Source: Leptodontidium sp. MPI-SDFR-AT-0119 (lineage: Eukaryota; Ascomycota; Leotiomycetes; Helotiales; Leptodontidiaceae). Taken from it: 64,000 nt of DNA. Made by a program: the position numbers and the translations under genes. This document shows positions 43,375-54,210 of the stretch, piece by piece; within the stretch, counting starts at the first letter, position 1, and the number at the start of each line of letters is the position of its first letter. The notes beneath the pieces are model-generated. The model had not been told where the DNA came from and searched no databases. It was given only the letters and a program-made list of their open reading frames with translations. Location: assembly GCA_020726505.1 (NCBI GenBank), contig JAHLEZ010000001.1, positions 6,386,001-6,450,000 of the forward strand, given 5' to 3'.

Positions 43375-46300
43375 ATGAGTGCGAAAAGTCATGCTATTGC
43401 CCAAGAGGGTCTGCGAGAACGAAAGCCTTCACAGGCCCCTGAAAATGAGTCTTCGAGTGGAGGCAGTGGAATGAACACGCCACAAGATGACGAGGAGGTA
43501 AAGGGACACACCGCAAGTATCAAGACAATTGGCAGAACTCCGGATGGAACTCGTAAGTATCCACTTGCGGGATTTGGGTCTACCGTCTTGGGGTCTACCT
43601 TCCTGGTCTCCACGGGTATGGTGCTTCTCGAATAAGCTGACGGCCATGCAGTTTTCACCGTTCCCCAGACCCATGATATGGTCTCCCAGTTATTGGACCC
43701 TAGACAACCAAAGAACCTCTCCGATGCTATTGTTCTTGCTGTCCTCGGCCTCCATGTTCTTGCCCTATACCTGCTACCTGCCTTCCTAAAGCGACCAATT
43801 TTTGCCATCATATTCTTATTCTGGAGGGGTTGCTACAATGTTGGAATTGGGTATCTCCTCCGAATACAGTCCAACCACCGTCGACTCGTGGCATGGGCTA
43901 AGAAACTAAATCTCTTTGAACACCCAAGCACCGGAAAGAATCCTCGTCCATGGCTATACAATCTGATAAAGAGCGAACTGGAGACCAAGATCCCCGAGGA
44001 CTACAAATTCGAGGAAGCTCCAATCGAGTACAACACTTGGTTAGTTTTCCGCCGAGTCGTGGATCTGATTTTGATGTGTGATTTTACGTCGTATTGTCTC
44101 TTCGCTATTGCTTGCGGTAGTCGTCCTGCTGGAGAGGGTGTAATGATGCTCTTGGTCCGTTGGGTAGGAGGAATCGTTCTGGTTGGCTTCAATCTCTGGG
44201 TCAAACTTGATGCTCACCGAGTTGTGAAAGATTACGCTTGGTATTGGGGTGATTTCTTCTATCTGATTGATCAGGCTTTGACATTTGATGGTGTCTTCGA
44301 GATGGCTCCTCATCCCATGTACTCTGTGGGATACGCTGGGTACTACGGCATCTCAGCTATGGCCGCGAGCTACAACGTACTGTTCATTTCCATTGTTGCA
44401 CATGCTGCCCAGTTCGCTTTCCTCGTATACATCGAAAATCCTCATATCGACAAAACGTACAATCCGCCGCCGCCCCGAAAGCAAAAGATTCAACCAAGCC
44501 CCAGCGACATACAACTTCCAAATGCGACAGCGACTCTTAAGGAGGGAATTGAATTTCTTGAGCATACAGATGTCTTCGAGAATTTCCCTGCCCTCGCGAC
44601 TTCGCCCCTTTCCGTACATAACATGCTTGGTCTCGGAAACATTGACTTGTTTCGTATCACAGATGTCTCGGTTCTCCTTCTCCAGGTCTGTGTAACGATT
44701 ATCGCTGTTGTGTCTCCTTCCACACCAGTATACCGAGCCTTGTTTGTCTTGAACGCAGTATTCTGGCGTCTCTGGTATACCATTGGCCTCGGAGTTGTTC
44801 TTGACCGGCAATCAAACGACAAAATCTGGACGAGACATTTCCTCAAATTTGGCGAGGGCACTGAAGAGGCATGGAGACAGTGGAAGGGCATCTATCATAT
44901 GAGCATGAACATGTGCTGGGCAAGCTTCATTGCTGCAACCTGGAAGATGTACTCCTGGCCTAGGGATTGGACCGCTGACAATGCTTTGTTGATGCATATT
45001 ATTGGATTCACGCTTGTTGCTCTCCAGGTATGGACATCGGTCAGCATTTATCAGTCACTTGGAGAATTCGGCTGGTTCTTTGGAGATTTCTTCTTCGATC
45101 ATGACCGAAAACTTACCTACAGTGGGATTTACCGGTACCTAAACAACCCTGAGCGTATCATCGGTCTAATGGGTCTCTGGGGAGCTGTATTTCTCACTGG
45201 GAGTCTGTCCATTTTCTTCCTTGCTCTGATGAGCCATGTTCTCAGTCTGTGCTTCATCCAACTCGTCGAGAAGCCACACATGCAAAAGCTATACGGCCGA
45301 CACCTGAGACCGGAGGCTGGCTTGACTAAGAGCCTTCGAAGATCACTACCACCTCCATTGAAGAAATTTCAAGGAAGTGTCGACAAAGTCTTGAGTGAGA
45401 CTAGCCATTTCGTCGAGGAATTCCTCGACGCCGCTAGGCCAAAGCTCGCTGCGGGTGTTTCTACGATTATGAGAGATACCACCGCCTTGTTCAGTCAATA
45501 TCCCGCACGTATCACTGTTACACGACTGGCACCTGATCTGGCTGGCTTCAATCCAAGAGATTACTCCATCGAGATTCAAGGCACAGCATCATCTGCACTG
45601 GCTCTGAATGAACGGTCTACCGGGAAAGAAGGTGTAACAGGAAGATTTCCGAGCGAGCGAACCGATGAATTCGAGCCTTTGATGTTCGAGTATGGCGCAC
45701 CTATCAAGGTCAAATGGAGGGCCCCAAAGCACCACAGCCAGAGCGATTGGGTTGGTCTCTACATGGTCGCAGACAATGCCTCTCGAGAAGTCACACGCGT
45801 TTCCTCTGCTGGTCGATGGGTGGCTACAGTACCAAATGAATACGAAGAAACACCAGCTGATCGTGGTATTCTGGTGGCAAATCAGCCAGTACCGGGTGCC
45901 ACGCGCGCTGATGGCACTGCCTACGACTGTGTCCAGGGCGAGATGGTCTTCGAAGGCGACAAATTATGGTGGACTCAAGGCGTTTTCGAGATCCGTTACC
46001 ACCATGGCGGCAAGCACAATGTTATGGCTATCTCCTTGCCGTTTGAAGTCCGCATCGGTCGATTCGACGAAGACGACACAGTCATGGATTCTAACGGTCT
46101 CCTCCGATCAGCAGTCGAAGACGCCCTCCTCCCAGTCGTCAGAAACTGTTTCGACCGCGACCCGGAGATCGCACCTAACACCGTCGAAGAGAGTTTCGGT
46201 AGCTTAGTCGAGAGAGATGGAAAGTACGCCAAGAGAGTCGTCTACGCTATCCACCAGATGTTTGTCCTTGAGCTGGCGCCGGGAGTGGTGGCTGCGGATG

Positions 46301-46380
46301 GGAACGTCAAGAAGTTGGCGTGGAGAATCTGTGTCGCGAAACAGGCTTTGGTGAGGACGACATTTAATCATTATCCGTGA
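43375..46380 (+). CDS. CHO2: Phosphatidylethanolamine N-methyltransferase
   Basis: First methylation of phosphatidylethanolamine in the pathway to phosphatidylcholine (EC 2.1.1.17), in the ER. Two exons (43375-43552 and 43652-46380) give 968 residues, the usual Cho2 size. There are about ten hydrophobic helices and two similar PEMT-type halves with the SAM-associated motifs [32 protein letters not shown] (positions around 44240-44340) and [31 protein letters not shown] (around 45075-45165). The C-terminal 300 residues form a soluble domain ([20 protein letters not shown]). The start is the ATG in CAATATGAG. Intact. Confidence 0.95.
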
Positions 46381-46688
46381 TGCTATTTATTTTGCTATCT
46401 ATTTTTACTATTTATGCGAGGATTATTACTGATCACTGCTACCCTTAGGCACCCTACAGCATGTCTCATTCAAAGGGGACTTCTACACCGGTTGAAGAGA
46501 AGTGATGGATGGGATAGATGGATGACACTTTGATAGAGCGGAAAGGAAGGAAAGGGATGGGAGTAGATGGATTCCGAAGATGAGAGATGAAACAGAGATA
46601 ATAGTCGGTGCGCCTCCTGTAATTCTGCGGGCTCTCGCTTACAGTCGCTCAAATTAGCCGATTGATCAGATTTAGGTGGGAACACCAC
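46381..46688. other. CHO2 3' flank
   Basis: Short convergent 3' region between CHO2 and the P450 remnant; no gene or repeat seen. Confidence 0.5.
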
Positions 46689-48043
46689 TCAGTTAAGATA
46701 CGCTGCATCATGAGTTTTGTGACCATTATTTAAAAACGTACAAAAGCTTGCATTCCTTGCAATTGAGTCAATTGAGCCAGTATCAGACTCCTCATCAGAG
46801 CCCTCTAGGTAATCCGGCACAGCTGTTTCTAGCGGAGGTGACGATTCCACATATTGACTATGGTCAATAGCCTCTCCTTTTGTAGGTAGGTGTAGGCTCT
46901 GTAAAGAAACCAACCTCTTCTCCTGCCACTCAGGATAATGGCACATGGCCAGAATATAACTCTGCAGAGGACTCCCGATCGTCAACGCCCCAGCTATAGC
47001 CATCGTGCCAACTATATACTGGCCCTCTTCATCACACATCTCGTGTTTCCCCTTCTCCTTTTCCTCGAGGAACACTTTCATGTAGCTTGGCGCCGCGATG
47101 CCGTTCGCGATCGCGCTCTTCACACTCTCGTGGCAGTGCCGAAAGAATTTACCTTCGCGCGCATGTTGTGCGTTCTCGACTTGTTGCCAGTGACTTAGCC
47201 AGGTGGGGAGGTGCGAGAGCCATGATACAATGTTGGGTACTGCGCCTGAAGGGGAGATCGTGGCTAGGAGTCCGAATGTACCGATGCGAAGCTCGTTGGC
47301 GAAGTGTGGTGCGCCCCAGGAGAGCCGGCTGATGGTGCCACTGGTGTGTTGCTCGATGTGGGAGATGTAGTTAGAGGGGTCCTTGCTCATCTGGTAGAGG
47401 AGACGCTTGAATTTTACAGATAGATAGTTGTAAAAGTGATTCGACTGTTGGGCGGGACATGACTTGATGGGAGACTTTGCGTTGACGTTTCCATGTTTCT
47501 GAAATCTTGTAAGTGATCAAGTATAACTGACAAAGTCAAAGACAAAAGTGTACTGCAATTTTTGTCCTTGTGGAAAATAGGAAGAAAATACCTACTAGTG
47601 CGTCCAAGAAGAGCGAGATAATCCCTAGACGTTCTATTGTCAGGCAAGTTGGGGATAGTTGGGCGATCTGAGTATATCGTGCCCCGTGTAGAGAGCAGGT
47701 CATTGGCGATTACGTGGACAGAACCAAATATCTCCATCTGATAGATCGGGCCGTAAAGCTTCGACCATTCCCAGAACTTCAACCAGGTAGCAACACTTGG
47801 GACATCATAGACCCGTCCAATGAATAGTAAACTTAAATATCCAAAGTCAATCACCATTCAAACATTCGCATCCTGTAAATATCTAGGAACCAGCAACGAA
47901 AACAACAAGAGATATGTCGTACCTTTAGGTCCTGGAAGTAGACGAGTCCTAGGAGGAACCCTCTTCCTCTTTTGTTCCTTAACCCCAGCATAAACAACCT
48001 CAAGAACGAGAGAGGTGACCCCAAGTAGAGAAAGAGATAACAT
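46689..48043 (-). pseudogene. Cytochrome P450, truncated before the heme-binding site
   Basis: The N-terminus has a membrane anchor (LSLLGVTSLVLEVVYAG) and the Pro-rich hinge PPRTRLLPGPKG, then VATWLKFWEWSKLYGPIYQM, a helix-C ETWKRQRK and ISHIEQHTSGTISRLSWG. An I-helix-like GTMAIAGALTIGSPLQSYIL follows, and then AMCHYPEWQEK. After that the K helix is corrupted (no ExxR) and the frame ends soon after LETAVPDYLEGSDEE. The heme-Cys loop FxxGxRxCxG is absent altogether. In addition a 4-bp tandem duplication (ATCTATCT, + strand AGATAGAT near 47426) shifts the frame between helix C and the HIEQHTSG block. It resembles the O-methylsterigmatocystin oxidoreductase-like CYP group. No functional P450 can result. 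Confidence 0.85.
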
Positions 48044-48448
48044 ATTAAACAGTAAAACGAAAGTTCTTGTGCCCTAAAGCTTCAAAACTCGTCGCAGTTT
48101 TCACAAAACAAAAAGAGCAGAGATTGAGGAGGAAACTATTCTTTCTCACGTACGTACTGCCCTTTGGGCTATATATGACGCCGGTAGCCAAGTCATACCT
48201 GCCAAATGTCGCTCGCGGACGGCGAGTTAGTTCGTCCCCTCAGACCCGCGCATCGCAACGCCTCCTCTCGTCACACATTTTACAGTCGTCTCGTCTCATC
48301 CAATGGCCTTGCCTTATGGACCTCAGTATTAGGGATGTCCGAAGTTTGAACGGGAGAACGATTTCAAACTAATAGGTCATCGTCTCGATTACTAGTTAAA
48401 GGTCGGTTCGGTCTAGGGGAGTAGTATCAAAACACCATGTCTTGAGCT
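48044..48448. other. P450 upstream region
   Basis: About 400 bp of upstream sequence of the decayed P450, ending at the inverted-repeat element. No gene seen. Confidence 0.45.
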
Positions 48449-48691
48449 CGAGGCTGGCCAAATTCGTCTCCGTTGAAGCGAGTTACTTTCACTGACACAA
48501 TTTACTTTAAATATTAAAAGTAAGGCTTACTTAAAAGCCGAGCTCGGCTTTTCCTTGAAGTTGATGTTCTGAAACGATTTAGCAACTTTGAACAGGCTCT
48601 TATTTATGGATATATCTAGCTAATAAAGATAGCGAAGGCTCTGGTATCTGAGTAATCATCACTTCACCGGAGACGAATTTGGCTAGCCTCG
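48449..48691. mobile_element. MITE-like inverted-repeat element
   Basis: A 243-bp unit bounded by 29-bp terminal inverted repeats (48449-48477 and 48663-48691) that match at 27 of 29 positions. The bases GCT flank it on both sides, a possible 3-bp target duplication. The interior has no coding potential. It contains a perfect 20-bp palindrome at 48533-48552 (AAAAGCCGAGCTCGGCTTTT). Size, termini and lack of coding fit a non-autonomous DNA transposon. Confidence 0.7.
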
Positions 48692-49193
48692 GCTGATGCG
48701 CATCACGCTAGGCTTGCAGGCGTTGGCTGCTCCTGGACCTTAGTGATAATTGTCTTCCGCCTAGGTTGAGCAGCCAAGGCTTAGACCAGAGGAGCATTTA
48801 AAATCAGGACTGAAGTACGAAGTGTCTCAAGTGCCATACAAGATTTTGAAAAGTAACAAGAAGATAGAAACGTAAACATGCAAACACGTTCGTGAATCGT
48901 TGAGATGATCTAGTTCTCCAGACATGGGTGTAGCCAAGATATTGCGGGGAAAGGGGCTCAGGGGGCCACTATCACATGATCAAGACGCAATCTGTTAGGT
49001 TCTCGCCAAAAATGGATTCGATGATAATGAAGCTTGTTAGTTCAATGACTGCTAGACAGTAGCCAGCTCAACTACGGAATCCAGGACAGCTACTTCTATC
49101 TACAGCTTCACATACTTATTGCATAAGTTTCTGTCCTGTTGCGCCTGCAGGCGCTCTGCCAAAACCATCAGTTCATGCCCGTACCTCATCGTC
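48692..49193. other. Upstream region of the MRH-domain gene
   Basis: About 500 bp containing the promoter of the next gene. An upstream in-frame codon at 49119 would extend that protein by 25 Cys-rich residues but places the signal peptide internally, so I do not use it. Confidence 0.45.
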
Positions 49194-50691
49194 ATGCATT
49201 TCCCAACCCTCCCAACAAGTCTCCTCGTTACTCTGGCATTGCACTATGGAGTGAACGCCGCAGCCTCCGAAGAGAAGGTCTTGGAGCCATGTACGGTATC
49301 ATCAGCGACAGGGAATTTCTACGATCTGAGATCATTATCGATAGCTCTGCCGACGGATGACAAGAAGCCTGTGAAGGGGGAGAAGGTGGATGACTGGCAC
49401 GCCCGTGGATACGATTACCACAAGAACGAGGCGAACTTCACCCTGAATATTTGCGCGCCGGTTATAGGAAATGTAGAAGATGTCGTTGGAGTGGATCGGA
49501 GTCTCTGGAGAAACGTCAGTGCATATTATGAGTTGGATTCGAAGAAATACTCTATTGGGTAAGGCGGGACATGAAAGCTCTGGGCAGGCATTGTACTAAC
49601 TCCTAGCTCAGACAGAACTCTTCAGAATTGACCTTACGAGGAAGGCGGCTTGTTCTCCAATACACGAATGGATCTCCATGTACGACTGAGAAGAAGAGGC
49701 GATCAACTTGGGATGCGGATGAGCAGGAGGATGAATTCGAGACGAAGAGTGATTCGGACGTCCGTCGAAAGTCCACCATAATCTCTTTCCACTGCGACAA
49801 AGATCCTCTCGCAACCCAAGCATCTGCTACGTTCGTCGGCACAGATCCAGACGAGTGTTCATACCACTTCGAAGTCCTCTCCCGAGCAGCTTGTATCACA
49901 GCCGAGCCTGCGAAGCAATCAGTCGGTCCTGGGGCCGTATTTGCCATCATTGGCATCATTGCCATACTGGTATACTTCCTCGGTGGTGTATTCTACCAGC
50001 GGAACGTAGCGCACGCGCGCGGATGGAGACAGTTGCCCAACTACAGCATGTGGGCGGGAATTGGCAGTTTCATAAAGGTGAGCGCCTGCTTCTGTGTCCT
50101 GCGGTCGAAGCGGAAGATCATTCCCAGGGTGGCATCAGTGCGGGACGGGATTCTTCCCACGATGGAAGTACGACCATCGTCTGGAGCGAAGAAGTCAAGA
50201 TCACAAATGTCAAGGTCGTCTTGGGAAGCCTCCCATCTCTCTTGAGCGATTCCGGCCCATTGGCTGGAAGTCCTGTACAAAAGAAAAGCGGAATTCGCCC
50301 ATGGGGTTCTCGTAACCTGTATACCCACCCTCCTGTACAAACATTATCCTTGTCTTGTATTCTTTTTCTTCTCCATGCATAGCTTTTCGGTGCTTATAGG
50401 ATAGAAAAGCAGCGAGCAAACAGCGGCGCCTGTTCTTTTGAAAATACATACCACTTTCAATCCATCCACAGCACTCGCTTCGGCTACCAAGAACTCAATT
50501 TGCTGACGAGACTCTCTTAGGATATCTTCATCATTGCCACTTCATCATGTGCTCGTTTCATGCCAAGCAGAAGGGGGTACAGCGCATTGTCCGTCTCGGC
50601 AAACGGCTCCTTCAACGGCAGGGGAAGGAACAATCGAGCAGAGGATGAGAACCGCCTGATCGATCAGCTGGATGAAGAATGGGATGACTAG
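49194..50691 (+). CDS. Mannose-6-phosphate-receptor-homology sorting receptor (Mrl1-like)
   Basis: Type I membrane protein for Golgi-vacuole sorting. Start ATG 49194 opens a signal peptide (HFPTLPTSLLVTLALHYG). A lumenal MRH-type domain follows with paired Cys (EPCTVSSATGNFYDLRSL, FTLNICAPVIG, ISFHCDKDPLA, ECSYHFEVLSRAAC). One membrane helix is at GAVFAIIGIIAILVYFLGG, then a short tail with RGWRQLPNYSMWAGIGSFIKD and the acidic end LIDQLDEEWDD, typical of sorting receptors. Introns: about 49560-49612 and a long one, 50077-50519, whose removal joins GSFIK to DIFIIATSSCARFMPSRRGY. The stop is TAG 50689-50691. Complete; Atg27 is a less likely alternative. Confidence 0.85.
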
Positions 50692-50935
50692 ATTAATTGA
50701 GATCATCTACACGATATGGACACGAATATGGGTGGGCCAGGTTACAGAGGAAAGCATTGCATGGGAAACGGCGTTAGCTTGGAATAGACATTGCGGTGTA
50801 AAATTAGGCGACTTGTTTGTTTTGATGTTGCCCCTTTTCACTTCTTTCGGTCCGGAGATCAACTGGGACAAGTGATATTCATGACAATGTTATTGCATGA
50901 GCCAATAGTATCCCATTCTACTTGAATGTCTTGCA

Positions 50936-52932
50936 TTACTTCTTTTTCGCCCGCTTCACATGGCCGTCTAGTGTCCCCTGGGTAGTCTTTCTCTTCGCGC
51001 CTGGTTTCGCTTTGTCGCCCCCTTTATTCTCGCCTCCCTTTTCAGCTGCACCACTCTCGTCTTCTGCCACCGCTCCATCATCAGCACTAACGTCCCTATC
51101 ATCTCGAATCTTCCTCCCACCTGCACTCATCGCATCTGTGAAACTCTTCCCCTTCGTTAGTCCCTCCGCCCCATCAGCAAACAAAGTTGTCCAACTCCCA
51201 TCCACAACCTTCTCGTTATCTCCATAAAGACCAACTTTATACGCATTCTTCATCCCATCGAGACAAATCGTCCTCCTCTCCGCAAAATCAAACATCGGCT
51301 TCGGATATACTCCCTCCTCTTTAACCTTCCCATCACCTTTCACACTCACACCCGCCTTCTTCTGATCCGCAATCGGCGCCTTCCACGGCTCATATATGTA
51401 TTTCTTATCCAGCTTCCCCAATTCAGGCACATACCTCCTCACAAAATCTCCCTCCTTATCCCACTTCTGCGGAAACGCAATAGGCGAATAACACCTAAAG
51501 AACTGCGCAAAGAACGCCGTGCAGGACAGCCACTGCCAGTTTCCAACATTGCAGGCAGGTTCGTGATCGAGGAGCAGTTCCTCAAAGACTTCGGCGCCCC
51601 GCTCCCAGGAGATGTAGCAACCGCCTCGAGTGAGGAAACATGCCACGGCGTGCCGACCTAAATGGTGGATCCAGCCCTCTTGTCGAAGCTGCCGCATCAG
51701 GGCGTCGATCCAGGGGAAGCCTGTCATGCCGTTCTTCCAGCGCTGGAACCACTCTTCGGCTTGTGGAGAGTCGATGTGGTATTCGCCTGTGACGAGTTTG
51801 GTGGTGTGGTCGACTTTACTGGGGAGGTGCCAGGGGATGAGGCGACAGTGGGAATTGTACATTGTCTGACCAAAGGAGTAGCCCAATACGGCTTGTGCGC
51901 CGAAGTACATGTCGCGGAATAGCAGCTGCCCTGTGAGGGAGACGGGAGGGTGGGATGCCTTTCCTGAGAAGTTATCGACTACGTCTTGCACGCGCCAGTA
52001 GAACTCGCGGATGCTGAGACTGCCGAAGTGGAGGTGTGGAGAGAGAAGGGTTGTTGATTGTGGCGAAAACGCGGTTGGCGCTGTGTTGGGTTTCTCAAAC
52101 GTCGCTGTGTATTTCTCGTTTGCTATGATTTTGTCCAAGGCTTTTAGTGCAATAGTTTCGCCGCCACGGTGTTGTGTTGTAGCTGCTGGAAACCCCAATT
52201 CTTCCATAGTTGGGACGGCGAAATCTCCTTTAGGTCCAGCCATACTTTCATATGATCGATCGTTCTTTTTCCTTGATGTACCGTTCAAATCTGGGGTTTG
52301 TTCAGGTTGATGCTGCTGGAAATCCAGGTTTGTCTCTCCTGGGTCGGGTATAGATTTTGGAGCAGGTATTGGGCGGGGTATAGGGCCTACTTTTGGTCCT
52401 GCCGCTTGAACCTGACTGATACTCATCGTTGGTTTTCCATGATTCTTTTTTACTAATTCGTCGCTGTCCCAAAGTGTCCTGCCGGATCGGACTATAACCT
52501 CGACTCCGGCCTCTTTGGCAGCCTCCATAATTGCTGTATCGCGATCTCGTGCATAGGCATCTGTATCTTTTTCAAAGACTAGATGTGTAATCTTCCAAGC
52601 TTTGAAGAGCTTTGGAAATAGTGTCTGTGGTGTCTCTCTCATAAGGAATAGCTTAGACTTCTTGTTAATCTTTGTGATGGATTTTGAAACATCGTTCTGG
52701 CAGTCCATCCTGGAGAAAGTTGAGAAATATATCAAATGTCTGCCATGGAGACTGTAACTTACAAGAATTGCCATCGGTTTGGTCCAACCCGGGCTCGGTA
52801 GACATAATGAGGGTCCCATGTCCAAATTGGCCAGAATGCTTCAGGGTCAAGATCTAAAGCCGCCTTCAACGCTGGTGAGTCATGAAGACGCAAGTCGGTT
52901 CTGAACCAGTATATGACTCTCGGTTTCGGCAT
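50936..52932 (-). CDS. (6-4) photolyase / animal-type cryptochrome
   Basis: FAD flavoprotein of the cryptochrome/photolyase family. Exons 52763-52932 and 50936-52709 join to 647 residues, removing a 53-bp intron. The N-terminal antenna domain starts PKPRVIYWFRTDLRLHDSPA; the FAD domain shows PHLHFGSLSIREFYW, QLLFRDMYFGAQ, GMTGFPWIDALMRQLRQEGW, the (6-4)-type His pair in IHHLGRHAVACFLTRG, and the Trp-rich NVGNWQWLSCTAFF. The C-terminal about 100 residues are Lys/Glu/Gly rich with a basic end (KRAKKK), likely a nuclear signal. Both active-site His are present, so repair of (6-4) photoproducts is plausible; some fungal members also act in light regulation. Intact. Confidence 0.92.
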
Positions 52933-53243
52933 ATTTGGATGAAGATTTCGGTTTGCTGTGTTACAGTCCTGGAACTCCCATGAAGACCGTGGTGTTTATG
53001 TCCATGCAGGGGTCTTTTTGATGACGATGACGAGTGCATCTCGTCCCGAAACTAGCACAAAGTACCCATGCCGATCAGGTACTAGCGTTGTTGGCCCCTT
53101 GGTATTCCAACAGCCAATCAAACCTGGATTCTTCTTCAATATAATCCTATGCCAGTATTTATCATATCATCAATTGGCCACACAATATTCTTCAATAACC
53201 TCATTTCTTTGACTTGCATTCAGAGTAGTCGGTCCTGGTTCTG
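52933..53243. promoter_or_regulatory. Upstream region of the photolyase/cryptochrome
   Basis: 311 bp between the photolyase start and the transcription-factor remnant, which also ends here. Light-response GATC/GATA-type words are too common to call. Confidence 0.35.
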
Positions 53244-54210
53244 CTAAGCAGGGGCCCATAGGAAGTCCTTCAGTATCAATTGAGCCTCTTCCCATGTTTT
53301 TAAGCCAAGATTATCGCAGAAATCGGGCAGTTGCGTGATGAACCATTCCCTTTCAGGTCGGCCCTATCAGCTTCGTTAGCTTCGTCAAGTTGCGACAACC
53401 AAGCAGGCATACCACAGAAACAAACGTCTAGTATACGGGTTCATGTCAGCCTGGAGGCCACCTCGAAGTGTCACTAGTCGCTGAAGCCCTTTCATGTGGG
53501 TGCTGATAGCCGTCAAACTTCCATTCGTAGCCTGGAGCAGTCAGTTAGGAGCAGAAATGTGGTTGGAGACCGATGAACCCATGCCTCGTAACTTGACAGA
53601 CTTGCAACAGTACCTAGCGTATCATCTGGAAGAGCCCTTTCGACGTGCCCCGGCCGCTGGTTGACAAGTCTCATTGCTTCCATTCGGAATCGAAGTGCCT
53701 CGACTGGGTCGCTTTCCTGATAAACAAGGCTATAATTACCAGTATAGTGCGAGAGGGCTACATGGAACATTGCAGCATCTTGGGTTGCCAGAGCTAGCCA
53801 CTAGACAGTAGGCAGTCAGTGATGGAGTAGATGACTCCAGTATCTCCTGAAGTGTTATTATCGAAGAAGGTTTCGGTTTCTGTACTTGCACTACCCCTTC
53901 ACCTTTGCGGCGTTTCTTTTTGCTCTCTTGTAGGCCTTGGAGACCTACTTTAAACCGATGTGTCTGCTGCGCTGCACCCTCTTTTTTGGATGCTGCAGAA
54001 GTCTTTTCCGGTAGTGTGCTGGGGCGTCTCCGATTGTCTCGCCTCTCATAGAAGTCTCGCATAACATGTGAGCGGATAAGAGAACGAGCATCTTCGTCGC
54101 GGGTTTGTGAAGGCTCCTCAACCTCCACGAATCGAAACGCGTATGCACTTTGGGAGTTACCCTCACGACTACCCACCCTTGACGACGGCTTCGCATCTCG
54201 TTTGTTGAAT
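53244..54210 (-). pseudogene. Fungal-specific transcription factor (Fungal_trans_2 type), decayed
   Basis: N-terminal part (about 54180-53930) has AFRFVEVEEPSQTRDEDA and LIRSHVMRDFYERRDNRRR, which is the start of a large family of fungal regulators lacking a zinc cluster. After an intron the ligand-like domain resumes with WLALATQDAAMFHVALSHY, NYSLVYQESDPVEALRFRME, ALPDDTLGTVASL, then ISTHMKGLQRLVTLRGGLQA and, after a further intron, GRPEREWFITQLPDF, ending at TAG 53244-53246. The linker between the N-terminal part and the domain is far shorter than usual, and no in-frame ATG precedes AFRFVE. Either an upstream exon is unseen or the gene is dead; I favour decay. Confidence 0.6.
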
